A stretch of DNA of 64,000 nt, taken from contig CBDIHI010000007.1 in the NCBI GenBank assembly GCA_965279075.1, positions 124,001-188,000 of the forward strand. Reading direction: 5' to 3'. Below the pieces are notes generated by a model. The model saw only the letters and a list, made by a program, of their open reading frames with translations, searched no databases and had not been told where the DNA came from. This stretch comes from SZAS-79 sp965279075. GTDB lineage: Bacteria > Pseudomonadota > Gammaproteobacteria > Burkholderiales > SG8-39. This document shows, one piece after another, positions 58,076 to 64,000 of the stretch (within the stretch, counting starts at the first letter, position 1; every line of letters begins with the position of its first letter). The position numbers and the translations under genes are program-made.

Positions 58076-59514
58076 GCGTCACGCTGAACCGCGTGCGCCG
58101 GGGGTTCTACGCCGATTCGGTGGCGCTGATGCGCATATCGCGCGCGGTGTCGGCGCTCGCCGGCGTGGAAGAAGCCTCGATGATGATAGGCACGCCTACC
58201 AACCGCGACCTGCTGAAAGGCTCGGGATTGCTGGATGCCGAGGGCGAAAAGGCGCAGGCCGACGACCTCGTCATGGCCGTGCGGGCGAAGGACCGCGCGG
58301 CAGCCGAGGCCGCGATCATGGAGGCGGAAAAGCTGCTCGCCGGGGGCCAGGCGAAGGCGGCGCACGGCGGCGTGACCACCGTGCGGGGATTCGCGTCGGC
58401 GCTCGACGCGATGCCTGATGCGACCCTCGCGCTCATCTCCGTGCCGGGCGAGTTCGCCGCGGCCGAGGCGCGCAGGGCGCTGGAGCGCGGGCTGCACGTG
58501 ATGATGTTCTCGGACAACGTGTCGATTGCGGACGAGATCGAACTGAAGACGCTCGCGAATGCCAGGGGCCTCCTGCTGATGGGCCCGGACTGCGGCACCG
58601 CGCTGATCCACGGTGTGCCGGTCGCGTTCGCCAACGTGGTGCCACGGGGCGACGTGGGGCTGATCTCCGCATCGGGCACCGGCCTGCAGGAGGTGGCCTG
58701 CCTGCTCGCGCGCGAAGGGCGCGGGATTTCGCACGGCATCGGCGTTGGCGGCCGCGACCTGTCGGAGGAGGTGGGCGGCCTGATGACGCTTGCCGCTTTC
58801 GATGCCCTTGAGGCGGACCCGGCCACGCGCCACATCGCGATCATCTCCAAGCCGCCGGCGAAGAGCGTTGCCGACCGCATATCGGCGCGGGTGGCGAAGA
58901 GCGCGAAGCCCGTCACGCTGTGCCTGCTCGGCGAAGGCGGGATGACCCTCGCTTCGGCGGCGGAGGCCGTCCTAGGCCGCCCGCTGTCGGGCGGCGCCCT
59001 GCCAGAAGCGGGCAAGCGCAAGGGCTGGCTGCGCGGGCTCTACAGCGGCGGCACGCTGTGCAACGAAGCGCAGATCGTGCTGATGGCCGGCGGGCTCCAG
59101 GTGCAGTCGAACGTGCCGGTCCCCGGCGCCGGCGGGACCTCGCGCCTCGAAGTCGAAGCCCACAGCCTGATCGACCTCGGCGACGACGAGTACACGCGCG
59201 GGCGCCCGCACCCGATGATCGACCCCGAACTGCGCAATGACCTGCTCGCGAAGACGCTGGCCGACCCGGGGGTGGCGGTGGTGCTGCTCGACGTGGTGAT
59301 CGGCTATGGCGCGCACGCCGACCCTGCGGGCCTGATCGCCGCCGTCGTCGAAGCCGCGCCTGAGAGCCGTCCCACGGTCGTGGCCTCGATCACGGGCACC
59401 GACGCGGATCCGCAGGGATATGCCCGGCAGGCGTCCCGCTTGCGGGCCGCCGGGGTGCTGGTGGCTGGCTCGAACGCGCAGGCCGCGGCCCTGGCAGCGC
59501 AGGTCGCGGGCTAG
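58072..59514 (+). CDS. allF: FdrA/AllF-like oxamate carbamoyltransferase subunit
   Basis: 480 residues, related to the CoA-binding domains of succinyl-CoA synthetase alpha. FdrA family marks: FYADSVALMRISRAVSALAG, MIGTPTNRDLL, LISVPGEFAAAEARRALERG, LMGPDCGTALIHGVPVAFAN, VGLISASGTGLQEVACLLAR, GIGVGGRDLSEEVGG, and a C-terminal GGTSRLEVEAHSLIDLGDDE with H-P-M-I-D. It overlaps allG by 4 bp (ATGA). It is shorter than E. coli FdrA (555 residues). Fits the allH-allK / allG-allF set around it. Confidence 0.87.
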   Translation: MSVTLNRVRRGFYADSVALMRISRAVSALAGVEEASMMIGTPTNRDLLKGSGLLDAEGEKAQADDLVMAVRAKDRAAAEAAIMEAEKLLAGGQAKAAHGGVTTVRGFASALDAMPDATLALISVPGEFAAAEARRALERGLHVMMFSDNVSIADEIELKTLANARGLLLMGPDCGTALIHGVPVAFANVVPRGDVGLISASGTGLQEVACLLAREGRGISHGIGVGGRDLSEEVGGLMTLAAFDALEADPATRHIAIISKPPAKSVADRISARVAKSAKPVTLCLLGEGGMTLASAAEAVLGRPLSGGALPEAGKRKGWLRGLYSGGTLCNEAQIVLMAGGLQVQSNVPVPGAGGTSRLEVEAHSLIDLGDDEYTRGRPHPMIDPELRNDLLAKTLADPGVAVVLLDVVIGYGAHADPAGLIAAVVEAAPESRPTVVASITGTDADPQGYARQASRLRAAGVLVAGSNAQAAALAAQVAG

Positions 59515-59616
59515 TCCGCCGGGTGGGTGCGGGTGCGGCCCGCTTCCCCTATGTTAAGCTCGCGAAAAACAAGGCAGGGGCGCCGTAGCCGGACGCCATA
59601 AAACGGGAGTCATAAA

Positions 59617-60009
59617 ATGCGGATCGGATTGCTGGTAGTTGCTGGTGCGGCGTTGCTCGGGTTCCTCGCCATCGCGGTGGTCCTGCCGCAGATGGAGGGC
59701 GGCGAGAGCAGGGATGCCGCGGCGGTCCTCGTTTCGGGCACCAATGCGGCCAAGACCGAAGTCACGGCCGCCGCCGAGAAGGCCGGCAACCTGGCCGGCG
59801 CGGGCGCCAACGTAAAGCTCGCCCCCAAGACCGACCCGAAGTACGGCGAGCTCAAGTGGATCGTCGAGCCGGGCGGCGTCATCCGCGGCTGGAACGAGAA
59901 GAACGCCATCGAGATCGCGATGACCCCGACGCTGGCCGGCGGCAAGGTCGCGTGGTCGTGCAAGGGGTACCCGCAGCAGGCGATGCCGGTGACCTGCGGC
60001 GGCAAGTAA
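59617..60009 (+). CDS. Small membrane-anchored protein with pilin-like C-terminus
   Basis: 130 residues behind a GGGAG ribosome site. One N-terminal membrane helix (IGLLVVAGAALLGFLAIAVV) without lipobox or the G-F-T-L-x-E prepilin cleavage site. The outer part has G-A-N-V, ELKWIVEPGGVIRGWNE and ends W-S-C-K-G-Y-P-Q-Q-A-M-P-V-T-C-G-G-K. The two cysteines could form a disulfide loop like the D-region of type IV pilins. Function unknown; terminator directly after. It stands alone between fdrA and the convergent SulP gene. Confidence 0.68.
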   Translation: MRIGLLVVAGAALLGFLAIAVVLPQMEGGESRDAAAVLVSGTNAAKTEVTAAAEKAGNLAGAGANVKLAPKTDPKYGELKWIVEPGGVIRGWNEKNAIEIAMTPTLAGGKVAWSCKGYPQQAMPVTCGGK

Positions 60010-60037
60010 GCGCACGGGGTTCGGGCACCCGGAAAGC

Positions 60038-60060
60038 AAGGCGGCCGAGGCCGCCTTTTT
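60038..60060. terminator. Bidirectional Rho-independent terminator
   Basis: AAGGCGGCC (60038-60046), GA, GGCCGCCTT (60049-60057), then T to 60060. It is 28 bp after the small-protein stop and touches the stop codon of the convergent SulP gene, so it may end both transcripts (A run on the left gives U on the minus RNA). Confidence 0.82.
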
Positions 60061-61826
60061 CATTGCTGCGCGATGCGGGGTGCGGTGAATTCCGCGGTGA
60101 GTTCCTCGGTGCGGGCGATGGCCGCGGGCAGGTGGGGCTGCAGGTTGCCTTCGCCGAGCTTGGCGAGGAACCCGCTGCGCTGCATCAGGGACAGCGGCTG
60201 GCGGTTCACGTCGCACAGCACCAGCGTGCTGCCGCGGCGCGCCAGCGTCTTCCTGAGCACGTCCAGCGTATCCAGGCCGGTGGTATCCACGTTGATCACC
60301 TTGTGCAGGTCGAGCACCATCACCTTCGGCGGTTCCGCCCCGTCGTCGGCCTCGATCAGCGTCTCGAGCTTGCCCACCGCGCCGAAGAAGAGCGACCCGA
60401 AGATCCGGTAGGCGACCGCGCCGCGCGGCACCGAAAGGTCCTCGGGCAGCGATGCATCGGTCACCGGCTCGATCGTCGTGAGGCTCGAGACGCGGTAGAT
60501 GAAGAACAGCGCCGCGAGCACCATGCCCATCTCCACGGCGACCGTGAGGTCGATGATCACCGTCAGCAGGAAAGTCGACAGCATCACCGTGCGGTACTGC
60601 GGCGAGAACTGCTTCAGGCGCGGGAACTCGCGCCACTCCCCCATGTTCCACGCGACGAACAGCAGGATCGCGGCGAGGGCGGCGAGCGGCACGCTGGAGG
60701 CGAGCGGCGCGGCCACGAGCACGATCGCGAGCAGCGTCAGCGCGTGCACCACGCCGGCGATCGGCGTCTTGGCCCCGGCGCGGACGTTGGTCGTGGTGCG
60801 GGCGATCGTCCCGGTGGCCGGCATGCCGCCGAAGAAGGGCGAAACGAAATTCGCCACGCCCTGCGCCATGAGCTCCTGGTTGGGGTCGTGGCGGTCGTCG
60901 ATCATGCCGTCGGCCACGCGCGCGCAGAGCAGCGACTCGATCGCGCCGAGGAGGGCGATCGTGATCGTCGGGGCCACCATGTTGCGCGCGGCGTCCCAGG
61001 AGAGCTCGGGCAGCACGAACGTCGGCAGGCCGGTGGGGATCCCGCCGAACCGCGAGCCTATGGTCTCGACCGGCAGGTTGAGGAACGCCGTCGCCGCGGT
61101 GGCAAGCACCAGCGCGATGATGGTGCCGGGCAGGCGGGTCACCAGCTGCAGGCGCCCGCTGGTCGCCGCGTCGCGCCGCGTTCCGCTGACGAGGCTGCCG
61201 AACCGCGGCCACGCGATGATCATCGCGAGCGATGCGAGGCCGAGCGACACCGTGAAGACGTCCGTGGTGTCGATCGCGTCGATGATCGCGCGCATCGCGT
61301 GGATGAAGTCCGCCGGCATCTTCTCGATCTTCAGGCCGAGGAACTCCTTGACCTGCGACAGCGCGATCAGCACCGCGATGCCGTTGGTGAAGCCGATGAT
61401 GATGGCCACCGGGATGAAGCGGATCAGCGAGCCGATGCGCGTGAGGCCCATGACGAACAGCAGCACGCCCGCCATCACGGTGGAGATCATCAGGTTGGCC
61501 AGGCCGTGCTGGGCGATGATGCCGTAGACGATCACGATGAACGCGCCGGCCGGGCCGCCGATCTGCACGCGCGAGCCGCCGAGCAGCGAGATCAGCATGC
61601 CGGCCACGATGGCGGTGAAGATGCCGGCCTCGGGCTTGAGGCCCGAGGCGATCGCGAACGCCATCGCCAGGGGCAGGGCCACCACGCCGACGGTGATGCC
61701 GGCGATCAGGTCGGCGGTGAAGGTGGCGCGGTCGTAACCCTTCAGGCAATCGATGAGGCGGGGGCGGAACGGGTGCAGCGGCAGGCCGACCTTGCGGCGC
61801 TGCGCTGCGGGTTGTTCCCCGGCCAC
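60060..61826 (-). CDS. SulP/SLC26-family anion transporter with STAS domain
   Basis: 588 residues. Transport core of about 12-14 helices with the family motif GVVALPLAMAFAIASGLKPE and G-P-A-G-A-F; N-terminal anion-site loop GGSRVQIGGPAGAFIVIVYG. The C-terminal STAS domain (about 460-560) has VINVDTTGLDTLDVLRKTL, an anti-sigma-antagonist-like fold. Members carry sulfate, bicarbonate or C4-dicarboxylates; substrate not evident. It starts 1 bp after metG stops on the same strand and may be co-transcribed. Confidence 0.91.
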   Translation of the reverse strand: MAGEQPAAQRRKVGLPLHPFRPRLIDCLKGYDRATFTADLIAGITVGVVALPLAMAFAIASGLKPEAGIFTAIVAGMLISLLGGSRVQIGGPAGAFIVIVYGIIAQHGLANLMISTVMAGVLLFVMGLTRIGSLIRFIPVAIIIGFTNGIAVLIALSQVKEFLGLKIEKMPADFIHAMRAIIDAIDTTDVFTVSLGLASLAMIIAWPRFGSLVSGTRRDAATSGRLQLVTRLPGTIIALVLATAATAFLNLPVETIGSRFGGIPTGLPTFVLPELSWDAARNMVAPTITIALLGAIESLLCARVADGMIDDRHDPNQELMAQGVANFVSPFFGGMPATGTIARTTTNVRAGAKTPIAGVVHALTLLAIVLVAAPLASSVPLAALAAILLFVAWNMGEWREFPRLKQFSPQYRTVMLSTFLLTVIIDLTVAVEMGMVLAALFFIYRVSSLTTIEPVTDASLPEDLSVPRGAVAYRIFGSLFFGAVGKLETLIEADDGAEPPKVMVLDLHKVINVDTTGLDTLDVLRKTLARRGSTLVLCDVNRQPLSLMQRSGFLAKLGEGNLQPHLPAAIARTEELTAEFTAPRIAQQ

Positions 61827-61827
61827 C

Positions 61828-63903
61828 TTATTTCACCTTCATGCCGGGCTCGGCGCCGGAGTCCGGGGAAAGCAGGAAGATGCCGGGACCCTCGCCCGAG
61901 GCCGCGAGGACCATCCCCTGCGAAACGCCGAAGCGCATCTTGCGCGGGGCGAGGTTCGCCACCATCACCGTCAGGCGGCCCTTGAGCTGTTCGGGTGCGT
62001 AGGCGGACTTGATTCCCGCGAACACCGTGCGGGTCTCGGTGCCGAGGTCGAGGGTCAGCTTCACCAGCTTGTCTGCGCCTTCCACCGCCTCGGCGTCCGC
62101 GATCCTCACTACGCGCAGGTCGACCTTGGCGAAGTCGTCGATGTTGATCGTCGCGTCCCCGGCGGGGGCGGGAACGGGGGCGGGGGCAGGTGCGGCGGGT
62201 GCGGTCACGGGTTTCTTCTCTTTCGGTGCGTCTTGCGGGGGCAGGTCGAACAGCGCGTCGAGCTGCTTTGCTTCGACGCGGTTCATGAGGTGGGTGTACG
62301 CATTCACGCGGTCAAGGGCCGGGGTCCCCGACCACGCCTTGAAATCGATCCCGAGGAACTTGCCGGCCTGGGCCGCGGTCTCGGGCAGGATGGGTGCGAG
62401 ATAGCGCGTGATCGAGGCGAAGGCACGGACCAGCGCGCTGCACGACTGGTGCAGCTCCAGGGTTTTCGCCGGGTCCTTTGCCTGCACCCAGGGCTTTTCA
62501 TCGTCCGCGAAGGCGTTCGCGATGTCGGCGGCGTGCATGATCTCGCGGATCGCACGGCCGTAGTCCCGGCCGTCGTAGCAGTCCGCGATCTCGCCGCTCT
62601 TTGCCCCGACTTCGCCTAGCATGCGCTGCCCGGCGGGGGACAACTGCGCCACCGGCAGGATCGCGCCCGCGAACCGCTTGGCCAGGAACCCGGCCGCGCG
62701 GCTGGCGATGTTCACGTACTTGCCCACGAGGTCGCTGTTGACCCGCGCGAGGAAATCGTCCGGGTTGAAGTCGATGTCCTCGACGGCAGCGTTCAGCTTC
62801 GCGGCGATGTAGTACCGCAGCCACTCCGGGTTCATGCCCAGCTCGAGGTAGCGCAGCGGCGAGATCCCGGTGCCGCGGCTCTTCGACATCTTTTCCCCGG
62901 ACACGTTGATGAAGCCGTGCACGAAGACGTTGGTCGGCACCTTGTAGTAAGGGCCGGCGAATTTCAGCATCGCCGGCCAGAACAGGGTGTGGAAATAGAT
63001 GATGTCCTTGCCGATGAAATGCACCTGCTCGGTGCTTTCGTCGGCGAGGAAGGCCTCGAAGTCGACGCCGATCTTCGCGCAGTAGGCCTTGAAGCTCGCG
63101 AGGTAGCCGATCGGCGCGTCGAGCCAGACGTAGAAATACTTGCCCGGCGCGTCGGGGATCTCGATGCCGAAGTAGGGCGCGTCGCGGGAGATGTCCCAGT
63201 CGCCAAGCGCCTTGTCGCCCTCGCCGTCGAGCCACTCGCGCGCCTTGTTGGCGACCTGCGGCTGCAGGCGCTGCGGCTGGTCGATCCAGTCGCGCAGGAA
63301 GGCCACGCAGGCCTCGTCCGACAGCCTGAAGAAGTAATGCTCGGAGCTCTTGCGCACGGGCGCGGCGCCGGAGAGTGTCGAGTAGGGATTGATCAGGTCG
63401 GTGGGCGAATAGACCGAGCTGCAGTTCTCGCAGGCGTCGCCGTACTGGTCCTTCGCGCCGCATTTCGGGCACTCGCCCTTGATGTAGCGGTCGGCGAGGA
63501 ACATGCCCTTCACCGGGTCGTAGAACTGCTCGACCGGCTTCTTGTAGACCAGACCCGCCTTCGAGAGGCGCCGGTAGATGTCCTGCGAGAGCTGGGTGTT
63601 CTCGGCCGAATGCGTCGAGTGCCAGTGGTCGAAGCGGATGTGGAAGCCATCCAGGTACTGCTTGCGACCCGCGGCGATGCCGGCCACGAAGTCCTCGGGC
63701 GTCTTCCCGGCCTTCTCGGCGGCCAGCATGATCGGCGCGCCGTGGGCGTCGTCCGCGCCGACGAAGTGCACCTCGTTGCCCCGCATCCTCTGGAACCGCA
63801 CCCAGATGTCGGCCTGGATGTACTCCATGATGTGGCCCACGTGGAACGGCCCGTTGGCATAGGGCAGCGCGGTGGTGACGAAGAGCTTGCGGGGGGAGGA
63901 CAT
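61828..63903 (-). CDS. metG: Methionyl-tRNA synthetase
   Basis: 691 residues, long dimeric form. Class I signature H-V-G-H in PYANGPFHVGHIMEYIQADI, zinc knuckle CPKCGAKDQYGDACENC, K-M-S-K-S in VSGEKMSKSRGTGISPL, the anticodon-binding helices, and a C-terminal OB-fold tRNA-binding domain (about 590-691, ending with GMVLAASGEG...). The linker (residues about 555-585) is rich in A and P. Confidence 0.97.
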   Translation of the reverse strand: MSSPRKLFVTTALPYANGPFHVGHIMEYIQADIWVRFQRMRGNEVHFVGADDAHGAPIMLAAEKAGKTPEDFVAGIAAGRKQYLDGFHIRFDHWHSTHSAENTQLSQDIYRRLSKAGLVYKKPVEQFYDPVKGMFLADRYIKGECPKCGAKDQYGDACENCSSVYSPTDLINPYSTLSGAAPVRKSSEHYFFRLSDEACVAFLRDWIDQPQRLQPQVANKAREWLDGEGDKALGDWDISRDAPYFGIEIPDAPGKYFYVWLDAPIGYLASFKAYCAKIGVDFEAFLADESTEQVHFIGKDIIYFHTLFWPAMLKFAGPYYKVPTNVFVHGFINVSGEKMSKSRGTGISPLRYLELGMNPEWLRYYIAAKLNAAVEDIDFNPDDFLARVNSDLVGKYVNIASRAAGFLAKRFAGAILPVAQLSPAGQRMLGEVGAKSGEIADCYDGRDYGRAIREIMHAADIANAFADDEKPWVQAKDPAKTLELHQSCSALVRAFASITRYLAPILPETAAQAGKFLGIDFKAWSGTPALDRVNAYTHLMNRVEAKQLDALFDLPPQDAPKEKKPVTAPAAPAPAPVPAPAGDATINIDDFAKVDLRVVRIADAEAVEGADKLVKLTLDLGTETRTVFAGIKSAYAPEQLKGRLTVMVANLAPRKMRFGVSQGMVLAASGEGPGIFLLSPDSGAEPGMKVK

Positions 63904-64000
63904 CGGGGAGGCCGGACCAAAGGCGTAATTCTAGCAAAGCGAGCAAGGTCTCTGGGCCGATTCAGTGTTCCGGCGCAGGGATTTGGGTACACTTGCGCTC
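63904..64000. other. Upstream region of metG, no gene seen
   Basis: 97 bp between the metG start and the window edge. No open reading frame or terminator is evident. GGTACACT near 63987-63994 might be a -10 of a rightward gene beyond the window (in many betaproteobacteria apbC/mrp is divergent from metG), but this cannot be confirmed. Confidence 0.3.

Noticed and set aside
1..64000. CRISPR arrays, insertion sequences, prophage or toxin-antitoxin genes
   Set aside because: No spaced repeats, transposase or phage motifs were recognised anywhere in the window.

Overview
The window reads as chromosomal DNA of a high-GC betaproteobacterium, probably Burkholderiales-like. The evidence is the very GC-rich third codon positions, three Bug/TctC-type periplasmic binding proteins, the order pcnB-folK-dNK-panB-panC, the divergent purM / perM-hda arrangement, and the queA-tgt-yajC-secD-secF operon. 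Genus cannot be set from the sequence alone. No insertion sequence, prophage, integrase or CRISPR array was seen; genes are tightly packed and mostly intact.

Region 1 (1-8659) is catabolic. After the tail of a Bug receptor come a RutC-like deaminase, a DUF2889 protein and an acyl-CoA ligase. Then comes a block in the gene order of known terephthalate (tph) operons: a divergent IclR regulator, then tphC-, tphA2-, tphA3-, tphB- and tphA1-like genes, with a carboxymuconolactone-decarboxylase-family gene behind. Two similar operator-like palindromes lie between regulator and operon. The expected route is import of an aromatic dicarboxylate, cis-dihydroxylation, dehydrogenation and decarboxylation to protocatechuate.

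Region 2 (8702-25347) is mostly housekeeping: two aminotransferases, an NRAMP-like transporter, CorA, nudJ-mnmA, a GST, purB, a membrane-fused spermidine-synthase-like protein, secF/secD/yajC/tgt/queA and tRNA-Leu(CAA).

Region 3 (25408-35433) holds a DSF-type (Rpf) cell-cell signalling locus: rpfG (REC+HD-GYP), rpfC (hybrid sensor kinase) and rpfF (DSF synthase with both catalytic glutamates). Between rpfC and rpfF sit a membrane fatty-acid-hydroxylase-family enzyme and a heme-oxygenase-like diiron-type protein. These two are candidates for enzymes that modify or destroy the fatty-acid signal and are the most interesting inference in the window. An FAD oxidoreductase, a gamma-glutamyltransferase-family protein and a small orphan follow.

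Region 4 (35440-47965) is a long minus-strand run, perM-hda-HAD-pcnB-folK-DUF486-dNK-panB-panC, divergent from purM, followed by an EamA exporter and dnaE.

Region 5 (47976-54849) has a gene behind a perfect FNR/ANR-type box, a Bug receptor plus sulfatase divergent from a GntR regulator with a 12-bp palindrome, a secreted Ala/Lys-rich protein with a strong terminator, and a NarL-type regulator overlapping its hybrid kinase.

Region 6 (54854-64000) carries an oxamate-carbamoyltransferase set (allH-allK divergent from allG-allF) without allantoin genes, a small anchored pilin-like protein, a SulP transporter and metG.
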